DNA of 64,000 bases from Chloroflexota bacterium (GTDB taxonomy: Bacteria; Chloroflexota; Anaerolineae; Aggregatilineales; Phototrophicaceae). A program made the translations under genes and the position numbers. Location of the stretch: the NCBI GenBank assembly GCA_026708115.1, contig JAPOVL010000013.1, positions 330,752-394,751 of the forward strand, in the 5' to 3' direction. Shown here in pieces: positions 8,712 to 16,352 of the stretch (its first letter is position 1; each line of letters starts with the position of its first letter). The notes under the pieces were generated by a model that was not told the origin of the DNA, made no database searches, and worked only from the letters and a program-made list of their open reading frames with translations.

Positions 8712-9593
8712 TCAGTCGCGGTGAAGACAGCCATTCAGGTTGCGATACTCGGCCGGCATATACTCGCTGACGTCGTCCAACTCAAGAAAGGCGCGCAGCA
8801 CTTCGAAATCGTCCGGACGATCACCGTAGTGCTTTAATTTCCAAAGGATGAAAGGATGCACTTGCAGGCGGGCGCTGCGGAATTCTTCTATCACCAGACG
8901 CGCTGTCACGCCGCCGCGTTCGGCGAAGTTCTGCCGCTCAAATTCACGGTAAAGCGGATCGTAGTCGAAGCGAACACGGCGATGCGCCGCCAACTCCCAG
9001 CCCTGGGCATGTCCATCCAGGATTATGTAGCTGGCGCTGAATTGGCCATCGAGCGGGACACCGACGGAACCGGGATTGAAGATCTGCCAGCGGTCGACCT
9101 GCCGTTCCATGGGGATATGGCTATGCGCGCAGATGACTGTGCCTTCTCGGATACTGCGGAGCCAGTCCGCGACTTCGTCTCTAGTTGTGCCGGGGAAGAT
9201 CGCCTGCCAGGGATTGTCGGGCACGCCGTGGAACACACGCAGAGGCGGCGCATCGACAAAGCGCAGGGAGAGCGAATCGGGCAGGCAGCTAATCGCTTTG
9301 AGCCAGCGGTCGCCCAGCTGCTCGCGCAAAATCGGCGGCAGGCTGAAACTCGACCAGTGATCCGGCGCGCGAGTGGTATTGTAGTCCAGCGCGTAAAAGG
9401 CGTTGTTGCCACGGATAAGCGCCCAGCGTCGCTGAAAGACTAGTTCCAGCACTTGGCGCGAAAAGGGTCCCCAATTGACGCTGTCGCCGGCCACGACAAC
9501 CTGATCGACTTTGAACTGGCGCATGTCGTCGATCACGGCTTGCAGAGCGGGCAGGTTGCCATGAATATCGGCTAGCGCCGCGAGTCGGGTCAT
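8712..9593 (-). CDS. Calcineurin-like metallophosphoesterase (YfcE/DR1281 type)
   Basis: 293 residues. All five motif blocks of the calcineurin-like fold are visible: DIHGN at residues 9-13, GDS at 36-38, GNN at 62-64, AHSH in the second half, and NPGSVG shortly after. These bind two metal ions that activate water for phosphoester cleavage. A C-terminal extension of about 90 residues beyond the core contains a conserved-looking basic and aromatic segment. Substrates in this group include phosphodiesters and nucleotides; none can be assigned here. Probably cytoplasmic, as no signal peptide is seen. Confidence 0.87.
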   Translation of the reverse strand: MTRLAALADIHGNLPALQAVIDDMRQFKVDQVVVAGDSVNWGPFSRQVLELVFQRRWALIRGNNAFYALDYNTTRAPDHWSSFSLPPILREQLGDRWLKAISCLPDSLSLRFVDAPPLRVFHGVPDNPWQAIFPGTTRDEVADWLRSIREGTVICAHSHIPMERQVDRWQIFNPGSVGVPLDGQFSASYIILDGHAQGWELAAHRRVRFDYDPLYREFERQNFAERGGVTARLVIEEFRSARLQVHPFILWKLKHYGDRPDDFEVLRAFLELDDVSEYMPAEYRNLNGCLHRD

Positions 9594-9646
9594 ATCAGCC
9601 TCTCCTTCGGTCGAGAATGATACAAGCTCGCTTTAGGATTTCATCA

Positions 9647-10636
9647 CTAGGCTTGGTAACCCTGGGGATGGCGGCGATGCCAATTCCAGGCTGTTTCAAT
9701 GATTGTCTCGAGGCTGTTGTATTGCGTTTCCCAACCGAGTTCGCGCCCGATTCTGTCGCTATTGGCGACCAGCACGGGCAGATCGCCGGCGCGGCGCGGC
9801 GCTTCGTTTACAGGGATGGCCTGTCCGGTAACTTGTCGCGCGCTCTCGATGACCTGGCGCACAGAATAGCCGCTGCCGCTGCCCAGGTTATAGACTCGGC
9901 TGGCGCCATCTCGCAAGGCCTCCAGCGCCAGAATATGCGCGCGCGCCAGATCAAGCACGTGAACATAGTCGCGGACGCAGGTGCCGTCGGGCGTATCGTA
10001 ATCTGTCCCGTAGATGTCGATGGCGTCGCGCTGCCCCAGGGCCACTTGCAGCACCAACGGTATGAGATGCGACTCCGGATCGTGCGCCTCGCCGATATGG
10101 CCGTCGGGATGGGCGCCGCAAGCGTTGAAATAGCGCAGGCAACAGTATTTGATGCCGTACAGCCGGTCCATCCAGGCCAGCAGTCGCTCGGCCATATACT
10201 TCGTTTCGCCGTAGATGCTGCCGGGGATAAGCGCTTCCTCTTCGCCAATAGGGATGCGCGCGGGATTGTCAAAGAGATTGGCGGTTGACGAGAGGATGAA
10301 GCGCTTGACGTCGTGCAGGCTGGCGCACTCCAATACGTTGACGATGGTGTAAAGGTTGTCGCGTAAATACATGAAGGGTTTCTGCATGCTTTCGCTGACC
10401 AGGATTTGCGAAGCAAAATGCAGGATCCCCTCAAACTGATGCGAAGAGAAGGCAATTTGGAGCGCCTCGACATCGTGAAGGTCGCCCACGACCAATTTGG
10501 CATCCGGGTGAACGGCCTGTCGGTTGCCTGTGCTCAGATTGTCGTAAACCACAACGTCGTAACCAAGTTCGATCAACATCTGCACGACGTGGCTGCCAAT
10601 GTAACCGGCGCCGCCGGTCACCAAGACTTGCACCAT
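9647..10636 (-). CDS. galE: UDP-glucose 4-epimerase
   Basis: 329 residues from the ATG preceded by GGGAGG at ideal spacing; the frame extends 19 codons further but without support. The NAD-binding loop [10 protein letters not shown] is at 7-16, the SST motif at 116-118, and the catalytic pair Tyr142 and Lys146 is in YGETK. The C-terminal half has the GalE-typical [11 protein letters not shown] and VRDYVHV blocks. It interconverts UDP-glucose and UDP-galactose for envelope glycans. The promoter lies within a 19-bp perfect palindrome directly upstream. Confidence 0.93.
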   Translation of the reverse strand: MVQVLVTGGAGYIGSHVVQMLIELGYDVVVYDNLSTGNRQAVHPDAKLVVGDLHDVEALQIAFSSHQFEGILHFASQILVSESMQKPFMYLRDNLYTIVNVLECASLHDVKRFILSSTANLFDNPARIPIGEEEALIPGSIYGETKYMAERLLAWMDRLYGIKYCCLRYFNACGAHPDGHIGEAHDPESHLIPLVLQVALGQRDAIDIYGTDYDTPDGTCVRDYVHVLDLARAHILALEALRDGASRVYNLGSGSGYSVRQVIESARQVTGQAIPVNEAPRRAGDLPVLVANSDRIGRELGWETQYNSLETIIETAWNWHRRHPQGYQA

Positions 10637-10662
10637 GCTTTGCCTCCCTGCTGCGGCACAAT

Positions 10663-10681
10663 AGCCGCTATTATAGCGGCT
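10663..10681 (-). promoter_or_regulatory. Palindrome overlapping the galE -10 box (candidate operator)
   Basis: AGCCGCTAT-T-ATAGCGGCT is a perfect 9+1+9 inverted repeat. The minus-strand TATAAT (10670-10675) lies at its centre, and transcription would start about 27 bases before the galE ATG. A weak TTGTTT (10692-10697) is the best -35 candidate. A repressor bound here would block the promoter; this is inference. Confidence 0.45.
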
Positions 10682-10799
10682 CGTCACCCGCAAACAAAAC
10701 CGGGCTGCGTAGCGGTCAGCGGCGCTGCATTGACAAGCGCCGCCGCTATAGGTCTAATCGTGATCGCGACGTCTTTGCGGCTGGATACGTAAGGCAGAT

Positions 10800-10943
10800 A
10801 TGGGCGACAAGCGTTCGAGTTGGAGCAAAGCCGAAAAAGAGGCCTTGATCAAATTGTTGCGGATGGCGCTGATTCTTTTGCTGGCGCTTGCGGTTGCCGG
10901 CACCATAGCAGCGCTTCTGAGTTCGTCCGCAGGCGCGTTTTGA
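10800..10943 (+). CDS. Small single-span membrane protein (47 aa)
   Basis: This short ORF encodes MGDKRSSWSKAEKEA, a basic cytoplasmic head, followed by one hydrophobic helix of about 20 residues (MALILLLALAVAGTIAALL) and a short tail. An AAGG element sits 5-6 bases before the ATG. It ends 36 bp before rluD on the same strand, suggesting co-transcription. No family is recognised. The evidence is a good ribosome-binding site, a clean membrane helix and position; it could be a chance ORF. Confidence 0.5.
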   Translation: MGDKRSSWSKAEKEALIKLLRMALILLLALAVAGTIAALLSSSAGAF

Positions 10944-10979
10944 TCCCATATCGCCGCGAATCGAAGTAAAGAACCCCCC

Positions 10980-11903
10980 ATGCCAGAGCCAAAATTCCAC
11001 CTGACTGCCGAGACGAGCAAACAGCGACTTGACCTCTTTGTGCTGGAGCGTCTGGAGGGATTGTCACGCGCGCAGGCGCAAAAGCTAATCCGCGCGGGTC
11101 GCGTGCTGGTGAATGGCAGGGTCGAGAAAGCGGGCTTCCGTTTCAAAGGCGGCGAGCGCGTTGAGATCAATCTGCCCCTTAGTGAAGAAGTTTCAGTCGA
11201 ACCGGAAGATATCGAACTGGAGATCGTCTACGAAGATGACGATCTGACGGTGATCAACAAAGCGGCGGGCATGGTTGTGCATCCGGGCGCGGGCAACAGG
11301 GGTGGCACTCTTGTTAATGCGTTGCTGGCGCGCTATCCGGAACTGGCGGCGATGATCGACGATCCCGAAACCGGCGATCGCCTGGGCCTCGTCCATCGCC
11401 TCGACCGCGGCACCAGCGGACTGATGGTGACCGCGCGCAAGAAAACGATCTTGCTGGCGCTGATGAGCCAGTTCCGGGAACGGGGCGTGGACAAGCGCTA
11501 CCTGGCGCTGTTGGAAAAACGGCCCAAAAGCGACAAGGGATTGGTCGACGCGCCCATCGCCCGCGATCCGCGTCAGCGCAAGCGCATGTGGGTGACGCGC
11601 GAGGGCAAGCCCGCCCAGACCGAGTTCGAGGTGCTGGATGATGATTTTCAGGGAAACCGGGCTTTGGTGGAGTTGTGCTTATTAACCGGACGGACGCATC
11701 AGATCCGCGTGCACATGGCCTTTATCGGCTGTCCTGTGGTAGGAGACACGGTATACGGCTATCGCAAGCAGCGAGTGAAGTTGAAGCGGCAGTTCTTACA
11801 TGCGAGCGAACTGGCCTTTGATCATCCGGCGACGGGCGAGCGGATGCGCTTTGAGTCTGAGTTGCCACGGGGCTTGGCGGACCTGATGAAGAAGTTGCGT
11901 TAA
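10980..11903 (+). CDS. rluD: 23S rRNA pseudouridine synthase, RluD family
   Basis: 307 residues. An N-terminal S4 RNA-binding domain (about 15-65) precedes the catalytic domain, with Asp142 in HRLDRGTSG and the conserved GRTHQIRVH block. It isomerises uridines in 23S rRNA; RluD, RluC and RluA-group members are hard to separate by eye. The end of this gene (from 11839) is duplicated, 88% identical over 73 bp, at 14942-15014. The nuclease gene on the other strand ends 4 bp downstream. Confidence 0.9.
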   Translation: MPEPKFHLTAETSKQRLDLFVLERLEGLSRAQAQKLIRAGRVLVNGRVEKAGFRFKGGERVEINLPLSEEVSVEPEDIELEIVYEDDDLTVINKAAGMVVHPGAGNRGGTLVNALLARYPELAAMIDDPETGDRLGLVHRLDRGTSGLMVTARKKTILLALMSQFRERGVDKRYLALLEKRPKSDKGLVDAPIARDPRQRKRMWVTREGKPAQTEFEVLDDDFQGNRALVELCLLTGRTHQIRVHMAFIGCPVVGDTVYGYRKQRVKLKRQFLHASELAFDHPATGERMRFESELPRGLADLMKKLR

Positions 11904-11911
11904 AGATTCAC
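11839..11911 (+). repeat. rluD 3'-end direct repeat, left copy
   Basis: The last 65 bp of rluD plus 8 bp downstream recur in direct orientation at 14942-15014 with 9 mismatches in 73 positions. The segment between holds two nuclease genes. It resembles a gene-end integration scar. Confidence 0.75.
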
Positions 11912-12984
11912 TCGGCCGCGAGGTAGGTCAATACCGCTTGCTTGAGTTGTTCTGAGTACTTATAGATATCGAGTATGCTGTCGATCTCGACCCGTCCCTT
12001 ATGTTCTCCATGAAAAAGGCTCAGGTACATTTTCGCTGGCTTGAAATGCAAGCGACAAATCGGTTGGCGATTGTCGTTGTCGAGCAGAATATTGCAGTAC
12101 GGGCGTACGTTGCGCATAATGATCCTTGACGGGTCAATGATGTCGCGCAGAATCGCTTTTACCACATAGAAACCATCCATCTCGTCCTGCGCCGTTTCGC
12201 TGCCGGAGGGCGCTCTCTTGGCGGCCCTATCGTCTTCATTGTGGGCAGCGGCCCCGTTTTGACTAAGGCCCTCGGATCCAATGGGGGACGTCATCCGATT
12301 TGTGATCTTGGCGTTGATGAATTCACGAAAAGAATCCTTGAAGATTTCCCTAAACTCATCAAGTACGGACGCTCGTAGCCGCCCGGAATAAACTTGCCTG
12401 GTGAAGTGTCGGACAATTTCAGTTGAAGGTTCGTGGAATTCGGCCTCAATCAGAAGACTGATTTCGCGCTTGTATTTCAATTGATTGGCTGTGGAAAGAA
12501 TTTGATCCATATTGAAGATTGATTTGGTGAATTCTTTAAGCGCCGCTACTTGTCGCGCGTCGAAATTCAGCATATCGACGATGAGGAAAGGCTTCTCGTC
12601 CATTTGGTTTGGCTTCTCGAGATCAGTATGGAACTGATACTGAATGCCATTGGTCAGAATGCCGAAGCGCGCGTCCGTCGCGCTGAAGTAGCGAAAAAGC
12701 TGCGAGGCATGATCCCGGCTAAGATCAGATGTCGCGCACTTGGCTTCGATGAGCATGATCGGCTTGCCGTCTCGCACGATCGCATAATCTACTTTTTCGC
12801 TCTTTTTGCTGCCTATGTCCGCTGTGTACTCCGGCACAACCTCGGTCGGATCGAAAACGTTGTAGCCAAGCGCTTGAATGAAGGGCATGACAAAGGCGTT
12901 TTTGGTGGCTTCTTCGGTTTTGATGTATGCGAGCTGTCGTGGAGTTCTCGTCGAAATTTGAAGCATTCTGTCGATAAAGTCCAT
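11908..12984 (-). CDS. HsdR_N-like PD-(D/E)xK nuclease, paralogue 1
   Basis: 358 residues from the ATG after CAGGAG; the open frame continues 34 codons upstream without support. The N-terminal half matches the N-terminal nuclease domain of type I restriction subunit R. It has Glu24/25 in KTEEATKN and the nuclease core Asp66 with Glu80-x-Lys82 in the LIEAK strand. A central helical region and a variable acidic linker (about 245-265) follow. The C-terminal domain is shared only with paralogue 2 (RPYCNILLDNDNRQPICRLHF). There is no helicase motor, HsdM or HsdS nearby, so it is not a classical type I system. Role inferred: nucleic-acid defence or processing. Confidence 0.8.
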   Translation of the reverse strand: MDFIDRMLQISTRTPRQLAYIKTEEATKNAFVMPFIQALGYNVFDPTEVVPEYTADIGSKKSEKVDYAIVRDGKPIMLIEAKCATSDLSRDHASQLFRYFSATDARFGILTNGIQYQFHTDLEKPNQMDEKPFLIVDMLNFDARQVAALKEFTKSIFNMDQILSTANQLKYKREISLLIEAEFHEPSTEIVRHFTRQVYSGRLRASVLDEFREIFKDSFREFINAKITNRMTSPIGSEGLSQNGAAAHNEDDRAAKRAPSGSETAQDEMDGFYVVKAILRDIIDPSRIIMRNVRPYCNILLDNDNRQPICRLHFKPAKMYLSLFHGEHKGRVEIDSILDIYKYSEQLKQAVLTYLAAE

Positions 12985-13058
12985 TGCTGCGCTCCTGATG
13001 AGACGATGAGTTTTCCATAAGGCGGAATGCGTCAATAATTGCAGATCGCAAGATTCGT

Positions 13059-13106
13059 ATGATAGCGTTATATTTATACTTTTCAATATTAAGATATAAC
13101 ATATCT
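13059..13106 (-). promoter_or_regulatory. Promoter and adjoining palindrome of nuclease paralogue 1
   Basis: On the minus strand, TTGAAA (13081-13086), a 16-bp spacer and TATCAT (13059-13064). Just upstream is a perfect inverted repeat AGATAT-AAC-ATATCT (13092-13106), a possible regulator site. The surrounding 60 bp are strongly AT-rich. Confidence 0.45.
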
Positions 13107-13562
13107 CATATTGAGTTCTCTTAGCTTTTCTCCGCCGCCCAGCAAAACGAACATCGGACCCGGCTTCAATGACAGTTTGGAGCTATTTCGTGATTTGCCC
13201 TTGGTCTTCTGGCGATAGATAAGCCTGTGGCGGTTTTGCTTGTTTCTGCGGTTTTGCTGATTAAGTTAGCGTGGGGCTTGATTTGAATAACTCGCGCATT
13301 CTGCTGATGAGGTCCATACTACTGCTCCGGTAAGAAAGGTCGATAAAAGCGCCGCGCCGAACAATTACGGCTCCGAGATATAACAGAATATTTATGTTAC
13401 TGAATGCATATTAGATTTCAATGCGCAGACTCTTGTCAATTTTTACAAAATCGCTTGGTTTGATTTGTGTAATTGTGCTAAATTATATCGCTAATGAGCC
13501 AGTGTTTGCGGTTGTGTGTCAGTGGGAGCAGGGGGATGGGGTGGAGGAGTTGCGGAGGGATT

Positions 13563-13620
13563 TACCACAGAGGCTCAGAGGGTACAAAGAGCAACATCAA
13601 CCACAAAGACACAAAGATCA
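13563..13620 (+). repeat. Dispersed repeat fragment (ACCACAGAGG / ACCACAAAGACACAAAG)
   Basis: The sequence ACCACAAAGACACAAAG recurs on the opposite strand at 50931-50955. CAGAGG/CCTCTGTG pieces recur at 16110 and 63676. It is a short interspersed repeat in non-coding DNA. Confidence 0.6.
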
Positions 13621-13667
13621 GGAAGGTTTTGCTGGAGGGGTGCTAGATGGGGACGCGGGGCTAATCC

Positions 13668-14744
13668 CTAATCATCCGAATCATACTTTGCAACTGCCGC
13701 CTTTATCTCGCTGGCGTATTTGTAAATGTCGTCGACTGATTCAATAGGAACACGTTCCTCGCTGCTGCCATCAAATAAACTTAAATACTTGGTCGACCTG
13801 TTGAAATGTAGCCTACAGATCGGCTGACGGTTGTTGTCGTCAAGTAAAATACCGCAATATGATCGCACGTCTCGTATGAACACTCTCGACACGTCGATAG
13901 TTTCGCGTAGGATTGACTTGACTACGTAGTATCCGTCCAGCTCTTCTTCGGTAGTTTCGATACCATCTGACCGGTCTACAACCGCTTCGTCAATTGCACT
14001 CTCATCACCTGTCTCGACGCTGTTGCCTGCAGTCGAATCAATAGCGGTCTGCAGGCGATTAGCTATCTCATCGTTTAGGAATTCGCGAAGTGCCTGCTTC
14101 GTAATCTCAGTGAATTCGGCAATAACATTAGCCATCAAGCGTCCTGAATACACCCTACTGGCAAAGTGCCTTACGAAGTCTTCCGATGGCTGGTTGTACT
14201 CGCTTTCCAACAAGAGCTTGATTTCCCGCTTGTACTTTAGTTCGTTGGCGCTGGACAGGATGCGATCTACGTCAAATGCTGATTTCGTGAATTTCTTGAG
14301 TTGTGAAACAGAGCGCGGGTCAAAGTTGAGAATGTCAATAATGAGGAAAGGCTTCTCATCCATGTGATTGGCCTTTTCCAAGTCGGAGTGAAAGCGATAT
14401 TGAAGGCCATTTGAAAGTATGCCAATTCGTGCTTCCGTCACGTTAAAGTAGCGAAACAGTTGCGATGCGTGCTCGTCGTTCAAATCCGACGTAGCTGACT
14501 TTACTTCTATCAGAATAATAGGTTTTCCATCTTGCATTATGGCGTAGTCAACTTTTTCATGCTTCTTTGTACCGACGTCGGCAGTAAACTCTGGAACAAC
14601 CTCGATAGGATTGAATACGTTGTATCCCAGCGCTTGAATGAAGGGCATGACAAAGGCGTTTTTGGTCGCTTCTTCGGTTTTGATAAACTCCAGTTGGCGG
14701 GGTGCCTGGTTAGATATCTCACGCATTTTGTCAATCAGATCCAT
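13668..14744 (-). CDS. HsdR_N-like PD-(D/E)xK nuclease, paralogue 2
   Basis: 358 residues, aligning with paralogue 1 almost without gaps in the N-terminal domain. The core residues fall at the same numbers: Glu24/25, Asp66, Glu80 and Lys82 (LIEVK). The acidic linker differs and is the most divergent part. The C-terminal domain (RSYCGILLDDNNRQPICRLHF) is kept. The leader is also duplicated: GCTCCTGATGAG precedes both genes on the plus strand, giving the same CAGGAG ribosome-binding site. This indicates a tandem duplication followed by divergence, with the active site retained in both copies. It has its own promoter upstream (14805-14834). Confidence 0.8.
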   Translation of the reverse strand: MDLIDKMREISNQAPRQLEFIKTEEATKNAFVMPFIQALGYNVFNPIEVVPEFTADVGTKKHEKVDYAIMQDGKPIILIEVKSATSDLNDEHASQLFRYFNVTEARIGILSNGLQYRFHSDLEKANHMDEKPFLIIDILNFDPRSVSQLKKFTKSAFDVDRILSSANELKYKREIKLLLESEYNQPSEDFVRHFASRVYSGRLMANVIAEFTEITKQALREFLNDEIANRLQTAIDSTAGNSVETGDESAIDEAVVDRSDGIETTEEELDGYYVVKSILRETIDVSRVFIRDVRSYCGILLDDNNRQPICRLHFNRSTKYLSLFDGSSEERVPIESVDDIYKYASEIKAAVAKYDSDD

Positions 14745-14804
14745 TGTGGAGCTCCTGATGAGCGAGGTAGATAAATGTGTCGAAATGGACGTTTCGAAAC
14801 TGGA

Positions 14805-14834
14805 ATATTACACAATAAAATAATAACACTGCAA
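14805..14834 (-). promoter_or_regulatory. Promoter of nuclease paralogue 2
   Basis: On the minus strand, TTGCAG (14829-14834), an 18-bp spacer and TAATAT (14805-14810). Transcription is predicted to start near 14797, about 53 bases before the ATG. Confidence 0.5.
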
Positions 14835-14941
14835 TGCGAGGATTCAATGTAGAATCGGACAGAGTGGTTTAGGCGCTGGACGATCACCTTATAAGGCAGA
14901 TCGAAATGTTTACGGATAACCGCAATATCGCTATCGCAAAT

Positions 14942-15014
14942 AGCGGATGCGGTTTGAATCTAAGTTGACGCGGGGCTTGGCGGACCTGATGAAGAGGTTG
15001 CGCTAGGGATTCAC
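14942..15014 (+). repeat. rluD 3'-end direct repeat, right copy (rluD remnant)
   Basis: It matches rluD 11839-11911 at 64 of 73 positions. In the rluD frame it still reads RFESKLTRGLADLMKRLR then TAG, that is, an intact RluD C-terminus. Several differences are synonymous, and an in-frame TAG lies just upstream. It looks like the end of a related rluD allele, not a recent copy. The preceding 15 bp (GCTATCGCAA-AGCG) may match an earlier rluD stretch, which would imply an internal deletion. Confidence 0.7.
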
Positions 15015-15036
15015 CACCGGAAGCACGGTACGTAAT

Positions 15037-16041
15037 TCACCGTCTGTACTTGTGCTTACGCACCCTTTCGCGCAATTCCGCGTCAAAAAACAAGCGTCTA
15101 AGTGACAATACCTCAATGGTATCTGGGTCTGTGAATTGCCAGAAGTCCCATCCGGAGACGAAAGATTCCTCAGGATTTACCGAACGTATTGCTTGGTCGG
15201 TCGCTTCTTGATAGTTCATTCTGTCATCTTCAAACACTACATTTCTTCCATTTTTTTCCATTGGCTCGGTCACCAGTAACGTTGCTGTAAATCGTTGCCC
15301 ACGATACTCAGCGAATAACTCGATCTCTGTTACGTCAGCCACAACCATCCCATATTTCGAAATATGGTTTTTCATTAACTCACTCGCCGCCTCCCGCAAG
15401 GCTACCGTGTATCTGTATATAGCGTCCGCCTCTGGCAATTCCATGGCTGTAACTTGTTTTGCAAAGAACGAGGCAAGTTCTCTTGAGGGTTGGCTTAATT
15501 CTCGTTTCAAGATGGGTATAAGAGCGCGTCGTCTCGCGACTGCGAGAATACGGTCAGAACTGAACTTTGCATTCGTAAACCATTCCAGGTCGTCTGCCAG
15601 CTTTCGTTCATCTTCGCCACAATTTTGGAAATCTATACGCAAGTCGAATTCGAGAAACGGAACCTTGTCCATTATCTTAGCAGTATGAAGATCTGTGTAG
15701 AATCGATATTCACGTCCGTTTGTTAGAATTGCGATCTTTGCGTCTGACCCGCTGAAATAATCTTGGAGTTGCGGCAACCATTTCGATAAATCTTCCGTCG
15801 CGTGTTTGGCTTCTATCAGAATAATGGGCTGCCCATTGCGTTTTATCGCGTAATCAACGTAGCCATCATCCACTTGAGACTCTTCTTTAACCTCACGTGG
15901 ATTTCCTGTTTCGAATCCAAGAGCAGATATAAACCGAATAATTAACATCCGTCTGGTTTCAGATTCATTTAGCTCGTGCGAGCGAACAGAGTTACGCTCG
16001 ACGATTCCGGCAAGGTTACATAGTTCCTCAAGTAAAGTCAC
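15037..16041 (-). CDS. HsdR_N-like nuclease with C-terminal RAMA-like domain (paralogue 3)
   Basis: 334 residues with a GTG start. The N-terminal domain is clearly related to paralogues 1 and 2 but distant. Its core residues are Glu28, Asp63 and Glu77-x-Lys79 (LIEAK), and TNGREYRFYTDL matches their TNG-YxFHTDL. The C-terminus is different. Residues about 235-310 carry LFAEYRGQRFTATLL, then a small insert and SGWDFWQF. This fits the RAMA (restriction enzyme adenine methylase-associated) domain, found in restriction and modified-DNA-sensing proteins. A nuclease joined to a possible modified-base reader would suggest a modification-dependent enzyme. RAMA assignment is by eye and needs a profile search. 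Confidence 0.75.
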   Translation of the reverse strand: MTLLEELCNLAGIVERNSVRSHELNESETRRMLIIRFISALGFETGNPREVKEESQVDDGYVDYAIKRNGQPIILIEAKHATEDLSKWLPQLQDYFSGSDAKIAILTNGREYRFYTDLHTAKIMDKVPFLEFDLRIDFQNCGEDERKLADDLEWFTNAKFSSDRILAVARRRALIPILKRELSQPSRELASFFAKQVTAMELPEADAIYRYTVALREAASELMKNHISKYGMVVADVTEIELFAEYRGQRFTATLLVTEPMEKNGRNVVFEDDRMNYQEATDQAIRSVNPEESFVSGWDFWQFTDPDTIEVLSLRRLFFDAELRERVRKHKYRR

Positions 16042-16213
16042 TGCGATGCACGCCTGTCCACTAAACTCATTTAGTTTCTGGCAAGTTTAGCATATAAGCT
16101 GTTACTTTTGTGCGCCTCTGTGGGCAGAGCAATCGCACCAAAACCAATAACTGTCGAATGTCGCATAAATCTAGCAAAATGTAGGCGCGCTTTTTTGCAT
16201 GACTAACTTGGAA
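16042..16213. other. Divergent intergenic region upstream of the two-hairpin repeat
   Basis: It contains fragments of dispersed repeats: CCTCTGTG near 16112 and TTGCATGACTAACTTGGAACTACTTC-like sequence from 16196, which recurs near 63653. No gene is seen. Confidence 0.5.
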
Positions 16214-16320
16214 CTACTTCTGCCCCTCTTTTTTAGTAAACCGCGATTTGCGGTAGCCAAGCAGGTTTATTATTTTGTGTGAGCGCGGTAGCCCAAATTC
16301 GCTGCCGCCGAGCGGCTGTG
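16214..16320 (+). repeat. Dispersed two-hairpin repeat, copy upstream of anSME
   Basis: The first hairpin here is ACCGC-GATTT-GCGGT, different in sequence from other copies but still paired. The TGTGAGCGCG linker and terminal hairpin GCCGC-CGA-GCGGC (16304-16316) follow. The anSME promoter begins directly after it. Confidence 0.8.
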
Positions 16321-16339
16321 GTGAATTATTGAACTATGC

Positions 16340-16345
16340 TATACT
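16340..16345 (+). promoter_or_regulatory. -10 box of the anSME gene, predicted leaderless
   Basis: TATACT ends 7 bases before the ATG at 16353, so transcription should start at or next to the start codon. No ribosome-binding site is present. Confidence 0.5.
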
Positions 16346-16352
16346 CCCCACC

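Larger units (their letters stand above)
12985..13667. other. AT-rich 683-bp gap between nuclease paralogues 1 and 2
   Basis: It holds the paralogue 1 promoter and palindrome (13059-13106) and a fragment of a dispersed repeat (13563-13620). Otherwise it is AT-rich sequence with no supported gene. A 108-codon frame at 13421-13747 runs into paralogue 2 and has no coding character. Confidence 0.6.

Noticed and set aside
13421..13747. 108-codon plus-strand frame between the nucleases
   Set aside because: It crosses a dispersed repeat and enters nuclease 2 antisense; no ribosome-binding site or family.
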